Below are positions 7,646 through 15,634 of a stretch of 25,302 nt of DNA, in pieces. Position 1 is the first letter of the stretch. Each line of letters begins with the position of its first letter. The stretch comes from a virus. A program made the position numbers and the translations under genes. The notes below the pieces were generated by a model. It was not told the origin of the DNA, ran no database searches, and worked only from the letters and a program-made list of their open reading frames with translations. The stretch is from the IMG/VR virus record IMGVR_UViG_3300017776_000171, positions 1 to 25,302 of that record, one strand, 5' to 3'.

Positions 7646-7715
7646 TTTTTTTCGGTTTACAAGTTTGGGCCGCCTGTTTTGCTTCAGACAACCTTTCTGC
7701 TAATGTTTTCGCCAT
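7620..7715 (-). CDS. Very small protein, 31 residues
   Basis: ATG at 7713-7715 overlaps the TGA of the preceding 28-residue gene (TGATG), and the frame ends at TAA 7620-7622 inside the next gene. The product begins MAKTLAERLSEAKQAAQTCK, an amphipathic helix with one cysteine, and ends in lysines. The stop-start overlap on one side and gene overlap on the other suggest coupled translation of a real peptide. No function or family is known to me. Confidence 0.5.
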   Translation of the reverse strand: MAKTLAERLSEAKQAAQTCKPKKNAKAKKGS

Positions 7716-7801
7716 CACTTTTTACCACCTTTTTTTACTTTCTTTTTCTTTTTAGGCGGTCTGCCTACTTTGGAACCATAAGTTCCTTTACCCATTGGCA
7801 T
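7715..7801 (-). CDS. Tiny basic protein of MPMGKGTYG type, 28 residues
   Basis: The product begins MPMGKGTYGSKVGRPPKKKK and ends in lysines and glycines. The opening is a recurrent peptide in many phages, found near portal and capsid genes, and I consider it conserved rather than accidental. It may bind DNA or the inner capsid surface, but this is inferred from charge alone. The start at 7801 is followed by a second in-frame ATG two codons later (MPM), so either could be used. It ends with TGATG coupling to the next small gene. Confidence 0.62.
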   Translation of the reverse strand: MPMGKGTYGSKVGRPPKKKKKVKKGGKK

Positions 7802-7835
7802 AGTTTTAAAGCAACTACATTAATAATAACTGTTT

Positions 7836-9011
7836 TTATGCCTTAGGGTATTTTTCAATTAGATTTTTTAAACTAAGCTCTGTTCCATCATCTTTAATAA
7901 TTAACCGTAAAGCCTCTCTTGGACTCTTTCTTTTTTTATCAATTAGATAATTAAAAAATCTTTTTTTGTTTCCCAGTGCTTTCTCTTGTATTGAAGGATT
8001 ATCTTTTAACCACGTTGCATAATTAGTATTCTGCGGAACTCTACCAGTTGCACTTGGTCTGGTATCAGGGAACTTACGCCTTAAATCCTCATCATCAATA
8101 ATAGGAACAGTGGTAGACCTACAATTAAAATGCTGTGGTGGTAATGGTCCTTCATTATATTTAAAAGTTCGTCCATCTAAGTTTCCACAGATGGTACTTG
8201 TTCTTGCATCTAAAGTTGCGACATATTCATACCTTTGGGTAACATTGCCATTAGAAGCATAGGAAGCTTGACTTACCGCATTTTGTACTTGGTTAACAGA
8301 AGTCCTAACAATAGTCATAACTTGCGTGTTGGCTAACTTCATCCCATCGCCAGCCGCTAACCTTTGAGCCTTGGCAGTCATCTCTTGATTACGACCAAAC
8401 TGCAAACGACCTCTTAATCTTTTTGCGATCTTTGGTATAGATTCACCTTCTGTAATACCAATACGAATTTGACTTGATATTAGTTCCGCTTGTTTTGTAG
8501 AAATACCACGAAATGCTTTTGATACAACTTCGCCACTAGGTAATGTAATAGCAGAACCTTTAGCAGCAGTAAGGTTAAATGTTCTTTGTACAGTTGGTTC
8601 TAAATTATTTGGTAGGGTTAATATATTTACTTCTGTAGGATCAGTCATAACAATACTTCTTGCAAAGTCTGGTGAGACTTGTACCGTATTTACATTTACA
8701 GCACCTACTGGTAAAACTTTTTGTAATTCATCAGCAATAAAACCAGATTGAAATACAGCTAAACTTTGTAGCTCATCAACCATCAAAGCAGAACTACTTG
8801 TAGACCAAGTTTCTAAACTTTCTTTCATCTGTACAAGCATTGACCTTATTCTTGCGACTGTTGCTGGTGCTGTTACTTCGTCAATAGTTGCTAATTTATT
8901 CGTTAAATCTAAAATTACATTGTTGTAATTCGTAATAATTCTACGAGCAACTTGGTTGCTGTAGCGGTTCAAGTCAATCGCCTCTCTGTAAAAAGTTTCA
9001 GGTGTTGACAT
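7836..9011 (-). CDS. MuF-type minor head protein (SPP1 gp7 family)
   Basis: The product has 391 residues. Its diagnostic block lies near residues 267-303: LDARTSTICGNLDGRTF, then PLPPQHFNCRSTTVP, the conserved cysteine/histidine motif of the Mu gpF and SPP1 gp7 family. The N-terminal 230 residues are helical and variable, as usual. Family members bind the portal inside the capsid and are carried in the head, and some are ejected with DNA. The C-terminal 60 residues contain a W-L-K and E-K-A-L-G-N-K segment common to the family; I see no attached toxin domain. It follows the portal gene, the canonical order. Confidence 0.88.
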   Translation of the reverse strand: MSTPETFYREAIDLNRYSNQVARRIITNYNNVILDLTNKLATIDEVTAPATVARIRSMLVQMKESLETWSTSSSALMVDELQSLAVFQSGFIADELQKVLPVGAVNVNTVQVSPDFARSIVMTDPTEVNILTLPNNLEPTVQRTFNLTAAKGSAITLPSGEVVSKAFRGISTKQAELISSQIRIGITEGESIPKIAKRLRGRLQFGRNQEMTAKAQRLAAGDGMKLANTQVMTIVRTSVNQVQNAVSQASYASNGNVTQRYEYVATLDARTSTICGNLDGRTFKYNEGPLPPQHFNCRSTTVPIIDDEDLRRKFPDTRPSATGRVPQNTNYATWLKDNPSIQEKALGNKKRFFNYLIDKKRKSPREALRLIIKDDGTELSLKNLIEKYPKA

Positions 9012-9054
9012 TACTTACAATAAAGATATTATAGTTTTGAGACAACAAAACATA

Positions 9055-9083
9055 AACTCGCTTTCCTGAGGCGGGTTTTTTTT
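9055..9083 (+). terminator. Rho-independent terminator facing plus strand
   Basis: Read on the plus strand, AACTCGC (9055-9061) pairs with GCGGGTT (9071-9077) through one G-T pair, leaving a nine-base loop, and eight T residues run to 9083. The T run is on the side opposite to the surrounding minus-strand genes. In the minus direction the stem is followed only by TTTATGTTTTG, a weak tract, so its main effect should be on antisense transcription from the left. Confidence 0.55.
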
Positions 9084-10515
9084 ATGCAGCATCTTGTTCT
9101 GGCTCTGCACTCTCTTCAGGCTCTTCGGGTTCTACCTCTTCTTTTGGTTGCGCCATTTCAATAAGACCACCATTTTGTGTTGTTTCTAATTCTTCCTCAA
9201 CGTCAAACTCATCTCCAAGAACCTCGCCCTCAGTAAGTTGATCAAGTAATGTTTTCTGAGTAATAGATCCAGAAGTGTATAAAGTAAGTAGTGCTTGTAT
9301 TTCTAATGGCTCTAATCTTTGTGATAGGAAGTCTCTATTAACAAAACAACTACCAGCTTCTGAGTTAAGGTACTGGCCATGGTACATAAGACAGTTATCA
9401 ATCATGTCTTGCATCTGTTGGGCTACTACCATCATTGTCGAATCGCCTTGCGATCTATCAATACGTTTTGCTTCTGCTGTTTCTGCTGATAACTTTTGTC
9501 CGAGTACTGCCGCAAGACCTAATTCATTTATCTGGCTTTCTAATCTGTCTAATCTTCTAAACTGAGCATCATAACTCTTACCATCTGGTTCTATATATTC
9601 AGCCCGACCATCTGCTGGAAATGCAATAGCCTCTCCGGGTCCAGCACTAACCTCTTCAGCATTTTGTGGAAAGCCATAAAAGGCAAGCATTGGTACTGCG
9701 GATATATGTAATTGGTTATCAAGATCAGATTGTATTTGGTATGCTTTTAAATTTAATTCTGCAATATCAGCCATTGGTGGTCTTGATTCTAAAAGATTAA
9801 CTCTGTTGGAATAAGCAACAGAAAAAGGAATTTTATCCAAAGGCATGGTACCTTCATCTACCTTTACAAATTTTCCTGTCTTAGCTTTTCTATGTATTTC
9901 AAAATTGCCGGGGGTTAATAACCTTACTTGCTCAACAATCTTTTCTCCATAAAGACCATCTGGCTCTGATACCTTTTCTAGAAGTCTTAACTGAGTAAAT
10001 TGTAAAGAACCATCTACCATATCTGTTCGCCAGCCAAGAATATCTCTTGGTGTATAACTAACCCAGTATGGTCTTGCATTAGATCCTGTTGCTGGTGCAT
10101 CTACCAATACTCCGATATGACCATAACGAACCATCTTGCGAGCAGTCTCATAAGTCCAGACATTGAGATCATTTCCCTGCAAGTCAACATCAAATAACAT
10201 CTCTCTAATATCGTCTGCGGTATCACTTAGCCTTACTGGTTTACGAGTTAACATACCAGCCAACATTCTTTCTAATCTTAAGAAGTAAGGTGGACAAACA
10301 GAACGAGCTAATCTATTGTCATAACTCTCATCTAATTCTCTAGGTTCTTGCATAAGATATTTTCTATGCTTTGCCCTCATCTGATATGTACCGCCTAACA
10401 AATCTTCAATCAACATCCAATGGGGTTCTTGTTGGTACCAATTACTATTAGGGTCATTTATCTCAGTGCCACTTGTTGCTGTCTGTCTGTTGTAATGGTT
10501 ATACCCTGAGTACAC
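9082..10515 (-). CDS. Portal protein (DUF4055-like)
   Basis: The product has 477 residues, usual for a DUF4055-type portal. The N-terminal part has the pattern DLLGGTYQMRAKHRKYLMQE and NRLARSVCPPYFLRLERMLA near residues 38-84, then MLTRKPVRL, typical of the family. The middle holds the crown and stem helices, and the C-terminal tail is highly acidic (EEPEESAEPEQ). Twelve subunits would form the portal ring, which hosts the terminase and MuF protein. The start is GTG at 10515, with a good GGAG seven bases before it. It lies between large terminase and MuF genes, as expected. Confidence 0.9.
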   Translation of the reverse strand: MYSGYNHYNRQTATSGTEINDPNSNWYQQEPHWMLIEDLLGGTYQMRAKHRKYLMQEPRELDESYDNRLARSVCPPYFLRLERMLAGMLTRKPVRLSDTADDIREMLFDVDLQGNDLNVWTYETARKMVRYGHIGVLVDAPATGSNARPYWVSYTPRDILGWRTDMVDGSLQFTQLRLLEKVSEPDGLYGEKIVEQVRLLTPGNFEIHRKAKTGKFVKVDEGTMPLDKIPFSVAYSNRVNLLESRPPMADIAELNLKAYQIQSDLDNQLHISAVPMLAFYGFPQNAEEVSAGPGEAIAFPADGRAEYIEPDGKSYDAQFRRLDRLESQINELGLAAVLGQKLSAETAEAKRIDRSQGDSTMMVVAQQMQDMIDNCLMYHGQYLNSEAGSCFVNRDFLSQRLEPLEIQALLTLYTSGSITQKTLLDQLTEGEVLGDEFDVEEELETTQNGGLIEMAQPKEEVEPEEPEESAEPEQDAA

Positions 10516-10555
10516 TTTTCGACTCCATAGTTTGTTTATAGTTTAGACAATAATC

Positions 10556-11896
10556 TTAATAAAGCCTAATACCAGTTTTGCGACCAGCGGTCATATGTAA
10601 GGGATTGAACAATCGCCAAGTAATGTAACCAAGGGCATCATTCATATGATCGTACCCTGCATCTTTGTCTGGTTCACCTCTTTCGTTATAACTTTGTAAT
10701 TCTAAACATTCAATGAGTTTTATTGCCTTTCTAGAAATCATTAACCTAGTTTCATTCTTACCATTTAATAATAAACCTTGAACAGAGTTAACTCTATCCC
10801 TTACAGGGGGATTAGATAATGCAGACTGATTAACAAAACCATAACTTTCTAATATTTGGATGTCGGTCTTTGAAGCATTTGTACTTCTGTTGCCACCTGA
10901 CGCATCAGGATATACATAAATTTTGTTGAAAGGGTACCTTGCTTTAATTTCTTTAGCAATGGTATGTGTGTCGTGACTTTTTGCGATTTCATCTATAACC
11001 ATAAATTTATTACCAACTGCCACACCTATTACTGCATTCATATTGCCAATGTTAAAGTCAATCCCAATCCTTAATGGTTCATTATCATCTACATAAGGGT
11101 CATTCTGTAAAACATGGGTATTGCGATTAAATTTGTCATATACTTGGCCGGTTGTTAAATTGCAGAAGTTACCGTTTAAGTATGCTTGTATTAGCTGTGG
11201 AGGGTAGTTTTCGAGTAATGAATCAATAAATCCGTCTGGAAGATAAGGGTTATCTGCTGTTCTTGCTTTTATTAACCTAGTGTCCTCTTTGGCGTTTTTT
11301 TCGAAGGTATCAAACGCCCATGAATGACCTTCTGGTGTAGTAGTCGTATAAAACTGCTGTACATTACCTGAGCGCAGTCTAGCAAGTGCCATGTTCATTG
11401 CTTGTTCGGCATCACGTTTGTTTACCGTATCTGCCTCATCAAAACCAACAGCGCATAAGTTTTGGCCACGCAATCTTTGATAGGTAAGAATTGTCCTTAA
11501 CAAGATCGTATGCACACCTTCTTTAAATTGCAGTTGGTACTCCGGCAATGGACTAACTCTAAATGTATAAGGTATTTTCCACTCATCTAACAAATCATTC
11601 ATAGTCCTCATAAGAATATCCCGAAGCATTGCAGAAGTTGGTTCAAAGATTGCTGAGATATGACCAACATTCATTGAAGCTAACAATACAGATTTACTTA
11701 CAAGTGCATATGTTTTACCGGCACCAAACCCACATACAAGTGCTAACTTTCTATGCTGTGTATCTGCGCAAAACTTTTCTTGATGCGGTAATAAATTAGA
11801 GGTAATTCTATCTTGGACTGCCTTTGCAGTAGGTATATCAAATAGACCATCGCCAAATAATACATGGCCTTTTTTAACTGTTTCAAGAATACTCAT
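10556..11896 (-). CDS. terL: Terminase large subunit
   Basis: The product has 446 residues from the ATG at 11896, which overlaps the small-subunit stop as ATGA and is preferred over a TTG six bases upstream. Walker A GFGAGKT lies near 56-62, Walker B and catalytic acid AVGFDEADT near 149-157, and a motif III-like TTTTPEGHSWAF near 184-195. The RNase H-like nuclease domain supplies D280 (GIDFN), D331 (YPDASGG) and D420 (HMNDALGY). It cuts concatemers and drives DNA through the portal. The overlap with the small subunit is normal for the pair. Confidence 0.95.
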   Translation of the reverse strand: MSILETVKKGHVLFGDGLFDIPTAKAVQDRITSNLLPHQEKFCADTQHRKLALVCGFGAGKTYALVSKSVLLASMNVGHISAIFEPTSAMLRDILMRTMNDLLDEWKIPYTFRVSPLPEYQLQFKEGVHTILLRTILTYQRLRGQNLCAVGFDEADTVNKRDAEQAMNMALARLRSGNVQQFYTTTTPEGHSWAFDTFEKNAKEDTRLIKARTADNPYLPDGFIDSLLENYPPQLIQAYLNGNFCNLTTGQVYDKFNRNTHVLQNDPYVDDNEPLRIGIDFNIGNMNAVIGVAVGNKFMVIDEIAKSHDTHTIAKEIKARYPFNKIYVYPDASGGNRSTNASKTDIQILESYGFVNQSALSNPPVRDRVNSVQGLLLNGKNETRLMISRKAIKLIECLELQSYNERGEPDKDAGYDHMNDALGYITWRLFNPLHMTAGRKTGIRLY

Positions 11897-12216
11897 GAAC
11901 AAAGATCAGCTAATTTGGCGGCTGTATTAATAGCACCTAGAGCAATATTAAGTTGTCCATTTCGTCTTGCTTCCATCTGTAAAGTACTGCACTGACTTAA
12001 TAAATCAGCAATCATCTGTGGCCTTTCTATATCCCAATCTGCTCTGAGTTGTATTCTTGCTTCTTTTAAATAATTATCAACAGTTCGTTTAGTTACCCCC
12101 CAGTTAGTTGCAGCGTATTGAATACAATCAGACCTTCTACCTCCATTAGCAATTATCCTTGCGCATCTTGCAATACGCATTTCTGTTTCTGCTTGAGTTG
12201 TTAATGATGCTGCCAT
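11893..12216 (-). CDS. terS: Terminase small subunit
   Basis: The product has 107 residues. After a short polar N-terminus there is a helix-turn-helix, IQYAATNWGVTKRTVDNYLK near 32-51, followed by a helical segment up to residue 107 (DWDIERPQMIADLLSQCSTL) that would mediate oligomerisation. The protein would recognise the packaging site and present DNA to the large subunit, whose start overlaps its stop. The DNA-binding motif, the size and the position make the assignment solid. The start forms TAATG with the methyltransferase gene before it. Confidence 0.85.
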   Translation of the reverse strand: MAASLTTQAETEMRIARCARIIANGGRRSDCIQYAATNWGVTKRTVDNYLKEARIQLRADWDIERPQMIADLLSQCSTLQMEARRNGQLNIALGAINTAAKLADLCS

Positions 12217-12869
12217 TATGCTGGTTTTTCTATTAGGTATCCTGAGAAATCGCCAAATCTGAACCAGTTAATAAATTCGCCAGCAAGTTGATCTTCTGTA
12301 ATTGGTCTTTGTACACCTGACAATGATAATTCTTTTTCAATAATTTCATCAGCAGAAGTTCCAGATGCGGTTTTACCAGCAAGTGTAAGACGGTAGAAAA
12401 CAGTTGAAGCGTAGCCACCAATTGGTTCTAACTTGTCAAAGACAATAATTGCCCCTCCGGGTTTACATTTCTCCCTTAGTCTTAGCATAAGATTAAATCT
12501 TTTGGCTGGTGGAATAAACATTAAACATAAAAATAAAACAGCAAGGTCATATTCTTTTGTTATAAAAGTTTCTGCTTTGCTGCAAACAATTTCTCCGGGT
12601 GCTTTATATAGTTTGACCATTTCTTTACTAGGTTCAATGCCGATTAAATTTGCATTTCTTTTAGTTAGAACTGGTTCTAATGCTCTACCTATATTGCCAG
12701 TAGATGCACCAAAATCATAAACAAGACCATCTTGTGGAATGTAGTGTCTGGCTACATGAAGAATTGCATTTGTTGCGAGGTCATACCAAGGCAGTTGTTC
12801 TCTTACATGGCGATCAAAACCTTGAGCAACACCAGAGGTTTCAAAAGACCAGTTTGTAGGTATGTCCAT
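12216..12869 (-). CDS. SAM-dependent methyltransferase, CmoA-like fold
   Basis: The product has 217 residues. Class I motif I, VYDFGASTGNIG, lies near 50-61, an acidic motif II (GIEPS) near 77-81, and the motif VI-like KPGGAIIVFDK near 136-146. The N-terminal segment GFDRHVREQLPWYDLATNAI resembles the F..H.R...P.Y...  start of CmoA carboxy-SAM synthases and related phage methyltransferases. Its role is unknown: it could modify tRNA, DNA or protein, or make an unusual SAM derivative. It sits directly upstream of the terminase genes and overlaps the small subunit start, so its expression is tied to packaging. Confidence is high for the fold, low for the substrate. Confidence 0.8.
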   Translation of the reverse strand: MDIPTNWSFETSGVAQGFDRHVREQLPWYDLATNAILHVARHYIPQDGLVYDFGASTGNIGRALEPVLTKRNANLIGIEPSKEMVKLYKAPGEIVCSKAETFITKEYDLAVLFLCLMFIPPAKRFNLMLRLREKCKPGGAIIVFDKLEPIGGYASTVFYRLTLAGKTASGTSADEIIEKELSLSGVQRPITEDQLAGEFINWFRFGDFSGYLIEKPA

Positions 12870-12917
12870 TTAATGTAATCCGGTGAGTGGATCTAGGTCT
12901 TCATCAGTAATGTCGTA

Positions 12918-13028
12918 CTATTTATCATAACCATCAAAATCTTCTAAAAATTCATAGGTTCTTTTGTCATCTATTAAATAAAAAATCATACCGTTATAAG
13001 GATTTTTAGGAAATTTAGTTTTTAACAT
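12918..13028 (-). CDS. Small hypothetical protein, 36 residues
   Basis: ATG at 13026-13028 lies inside the last codons of the cytosine methyltransferase (ATGTTAA overlap), and the frame ends at TAG 12918-12920. The product begins MLKTKFPKNPYNGMIFYLID and ends with an acidic, aromatic stretch, FLEDFDGYDK. The overlapping start and balanced composition support translation. No family recognised. The 48 bases after it, before the next gene, hold nothing I can identify. Confidence 0.5.
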   Translation of the reverse strand: MLKTKFPKNPYNGMIFYLIDDKRTYEFLEDFDGYDK

Positions 13029-14101
13029 TTTTCTAATATTTCTTTGGCAACAGTTTCTGCAACTTTGGCCATCATCATAGGTGGTACTGCACGACCTACT
13101 CTTTCCCATTGTTGTGAGAATGTACCAGTTAATTTAAAATCAGTAGGAAAAGTACTAATTGCTTTTAATTCTTCAATAGTAAAAGTTCGAGGTTCTGTCC
13201 AATGGTATTTATCAGTACTGCCTTGCACTACAGTATTTGCAACACGAAAAGGTGATTGTTTAACATGACTATAAAACTTATTTTTGCCTGTTAATTTCAT
13301 TACAGCCTTCCAAAATGAATCACCAACTTTTGTATTTTCCCAAAGCCTATAAGTCTCTGTACCTTTTACAACTTCTTTGTAGTTATTAGTTTTTTCTACG
13401 TTTGCTAAAGCATCACCAACTGTATAAAAATAAGGCAAAGGTTTAGGGTGTATAGGTGCTAAATTTAAATCTTTTCTAACACCTACAAATATTGTTCTTT
13501 TTCTCATTTGCGGTATACCAGCCCATTGTGCATCAATAATTTTGCATTTTACGTCATAACCGCAATCTTTTAATTCTTGCAAAATTCTTTTAAAATAACC
13601 TTTTGCGGTTCCGATAACTAAACCAGCAACATTTTCTGCAACAAATACTTTAGGTTGTAAACCTTTTAAAATTCTTGCATATTCATAAAAAAGATCATCA
13701 ACCCTTTGTTTTGTATCACTATATTTTTTTTCTACTCCCCAGCCTTTTTCTCTTTTACCACTAATAGAAAAAGAAGCACATGGTGGTGAGCCATCAAATA
13801 AATCTAGTTCACCTTTTTTTAAATTAATTCTTTCTAGTATTTCTTCTGGTCTTATCTGTCTCACGTCATTAGAATCTAAAATGCTGTTTGGGTGGTTAGC
13901 TTTATATGTCTCCTGTGCAGCTTTTATAAACTCATTAGCATATAAAACTCTATAACCAGCCATGCGATAACCTAAACAACTACCGCCACAACCTGAGAAT
14001 GTTGAGACAACATTAAAACCATTCCACTTTATGGCCTCTATCTCAGCCATTGTTGGTATATAAAAAGGTGGTTTATTAATTTTGTTTACCACTCCACTCA
14101 T
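13022..14101 (-). CDS. C5 cytosine DNA methyltransferase
   Basis: From the ATG at 14101 the protein has 359 residues. It shows the ordered motifs of the family: motif I FSGCGG near 35-40, motif IV SPPCASFS with the catalytic cysteine C108, motif VI ENVAG near 156-160, motif VIII QMRKR near 198-202, and motif X GRAVPP near 336-341, a slight variant of GNAVPP. The target-recognition region is residues about 240-305. It would make 5-methylcytosine, probably to protect phage DNA from restriction. No cognate nuclease is nearby, so it is an orphan enzyme. An upstream TTG at 14134 and an internal ATG at 14050 are alternative starts; the gene overlaps the ParB-like gene by 26 nt. Confidence 0.9.
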   Translation of the reverse strand: MSGVVNKINKPPFYIPTMAEIEAIKWNGFNVVSTFSGCGGSCLGYRMAGYRVLYANEFIKAAQETYKANHPNSILDSNDVRQIRPEEILERINLKKGELDLFDGSPPCASFSISGKREKGWGVEKKYSDTKQRVDDLFYEYARILKGLQPKVFVAENVAGLVIGTAKGYFKRILQELKDCGYDVKCKIIDAQWAGIPQMRKRTIFVGVRKDLNLAPIHPKPLPYFYTVGDALANVEKTNNYKEVVKGTETYRLWENTKVGDSFWKAVMKLTGKNKFYSHVKQSPFRVANTVVQGSTDKYHWTEPRTFTIEELKAISTFPTDFKLTGTFSQQWERVGRAVPPMMMAKVAETVAKEILEKC

Positions 14102-14576
14102 ACCCACAGGCTGGACAACGGTGTTCGATTTCAATATCTTCGTCTATTTCTTTAAAATCTTCAGGTGCAGTTTCTTCCCTATGGTCCATTAATTCTGTTA
14201 AATCTTCTGGTTTAAACCAAGGCTCAAGATCATGTTCCATTGAAAGATGGTGCAGCATAGACGCATCCCAATCAGAAAGATCAGAGGATCTGTTATCAGC
14301 TAATGCAAGACCAACTTTTTGATCTTCAGTAAGACCAGTTCGTTTTACAGCAATAATCTCATTACCATCTGATTCGATAACACGAACATTTTCTAGGCCA
14401 GCAGCTTTTGCACCTTCTACAGTACCGTTGCCAGCTAAAACACGACCATCTTCATCAATAACAATGGATCTTGCGGCACCATATTTTTTTAGGGATTCTT
14501 CAATAAGAGTGGCAGAACGGTCAGTTCTTTTTCTAGCATTTTTGTGGTCTGCTTTTAGTTCGTTAATTTTAGTCAT
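14076..14576 (-). CDS. ParB-like nuclease-domain protein with CxxC tail
   Basis: The product has 166 residues. A ParB N-terminal fold is suggested by GAARSIVIDEDGRVLAGNGT near 33-52 and GAKAAGLENVRVIE near 55-68. The C-terminus carries a lone CPACGYEW (C154, C157), half a zinc ribbon. Phage ParB-like proteins may nick DNA, bind DNA or use NTPs; they often lie beside orphan cytosine methyltransferases, as here, where the two genes overlap. No second ParB DNA-binding helix-turn-helix is seen, so it is not a full partition protein. The partner relation to the methylase is inferred from context only. Confidence 0.82.
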   Translation of the reverse strand: MTKINELKADHKNARKRTDRSATLIEESLKKYGAARSIVIDEDGRVLAGNGTVEGAKAAGLENVRVIESDGNEIIAVKRTGLTEDQKVGLALADNRSSDLSDWDASMLHHLSMEHDLEPWFKPEDLTELMDHREETAPEDFKEIDEDIEIEHRCPACGYEWSGKQN

Positions 14577-14578
14577 AG

Positions 14579-14812
14579 TTATTTGTTTTTTAAAATTTTA
14601 GCAATTTCAGATAAATGAGTCTCTACATCTTTAAATGTATCAACAAAAGTTGAATGTTCTGTTTGTTCAAATAATCCGTCATTTATATCTCTTAAATGTT
14701 CTGATTTTGTTTTAATAGTTTTTGTTAAATCATAAATTGAATCATTTATATTGAACAATTGGTCTCTTGTATCTTTTAATAAATGTAAAAGTCTGGTTTC
14801 AAAATCAGTCAT
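14579..14812 (-). CDS. Coiled-coil small protein, 77 residues
   Basis: ATG at 14812 overlaps the stop of the previous gene by eight bases, a more natural start than an ATG 60 bases further upstream inside that gene. The product begins MTDFETRLLHLLKDTRDQLF and continues with INDSIYDLTKTIKTKSEHLR, a helical, heptad-like pattern, and ends in KILKNK. No membrane segment or cysteines. It would probably oligomerise; no family recognised. Confidence 0.6.
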   Translation of the reverse strand: MTDFETRLLHLLKDTRDQLFNINDSIYDLTKTIKTKSEHLRDINDGLFEQTEHSTFVDTFKDVETHLSEIAKILKNK

Positions 14813-15080
14813 GATCGTAACCTCTGTTAAGTTGTATTGTCCAATTTTTAAAACTTTGGAATGTGTGTCCATGTTTTTCTGTTTTACTTAATTGACCTTT
14901 TTTATCTACGGGTATTATGGTGACCCAAACATCATCAAATATCAACATATCATCTGTTCCAAGTCCATCACATAAATCAACATAAAAATCATGAATACGA
15001 AAATTTTTTCCATTTTCGTCAGTTAATAATGCCCCTTTAAGATCATCTAGTGACAATGATGACTCAATATTAAGCTTCAT
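14805..15080 (-). CDS. Hypothetical protein, 91 residues
   Basis: The product begins MKLNIESSLSLDDLKGALLT, with an acidic alpha/beta composition and aromatic residues such as DDVWVTIIPV in the middle. It carries the best ribosome binding site seen in the window: AAGGAGG, four bases before the ATG, lying inside the end of the upstream gene, whose stop overlaps the start as ATGA. It is therefore likely to be made in larger amount than its neighbours. I do not recognise the family. Its location between replication-type genes and the ParB/methylase pair suggests DNA metabolism or its regulation. Confidence 0.65.
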   Translation of the reverse strand: MKLNIESSLSLDDLKGALLTDENGKNFRIHDFYVDLCDGLGTDDMLIFDDVWVTIIPVDKKGQLSKTEKHGHTFQSFKNWTIQLNRGYDHD

Positions 15081-15628
15081 AGTACCTCCTTATTTTCTTT
15101 CATAGATTCGAGAATAGCCTTTTCTGAAGTAAAAGAAAACATATTGCCTATATTAGATAAATTTTCTTTGACCACTTGTATGTAGTAAGGAGTTTCTACT
15201 TCTTCTCCATTTATTTTTTTCTTTCTGAGTTCGTTCATTTCTTGGCAAGTATTCTTCCATGCTGCTTGTCTATTTAGATGTATCTGTCTTATCTTTTCTT
15301 TTTCCATAGTAATACCGATTGGTTGAGGGTCTCCTCTTAAAGTTTCTGTTGTTTTTACTTGACCACTTGATTCTCTAAAGCCTTGTTTTTCTTTATTAGT
15401 ACTGCTTTCATAATCAGCATAAGCAGCTTTACAATGGCAGATTATGGCTAAATCTTGTCCACCATTAATCTTTCCATCTGCTGTTCTGTCATAGTCAGGT
15501 ATGTATTGATTTATGGCAGCATCGCCATTAGTAACAATACCAGAGTCATAACAAGCAAAACATTCTACTTTAGGGATATAAAAAGTAGTGTCTCGATCAA
15601 GAGATTGTCTTCTGTAGCTTAAAGTCAT
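15077..15628 (-). CDS. Zinc-binding protein next to replication initiator, 183 residues
   Basis: Two cysteine pairs, ECFACYDSG (C23, C26) and IICHCKAAY (C64, C66), could bind one zinc ion, a layout seen in small zinc domains of DnaJ type and in some replication accessory proteins. The C-terminal half is helical and charged (MEKEKIRQIHLNRQAAWKNT). It follows the initiator-like gene by six bases in the same direction, which by analogy with lambda O and P suggests a helicase-loading or primosome partner. That analogy is positional; no P-loop is present, so it is not an ATPase loader of the DnaC kind. Confidence 0.65.
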   Translation of the reverse strand: MTLSYRRQSLDRDTTFYIPKVECFACYDSGIVTNGDAAINQYIPDYDRTADGKINGGQDLAIICHCKAAYADYESSTNKEKQGFRESSGQVKTTETLRGDPQPIGITMEKEKIRQIHLNRQAAWKNTCQEMNELRKKKINGEEVETPYYIQVVKENLSNIGNMFSFTSEKAILESMKENKEVL

Positions 15629-15634
15629 AAGAGG

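Noticed and set aside
10556-11902. Large terminase starting at TTG 11902.
   Set aside because: The ATG at 11896 gives a classical ATGA overlap with the small subunit.
13022-14134. Longer cytosine methyltransferase starting at a TTG at 14134.
   Set aside because: The extra 11 residues show no family similarity and would deepen the overlap with the ParB-like gene; the ATG at 14101 is simpler.
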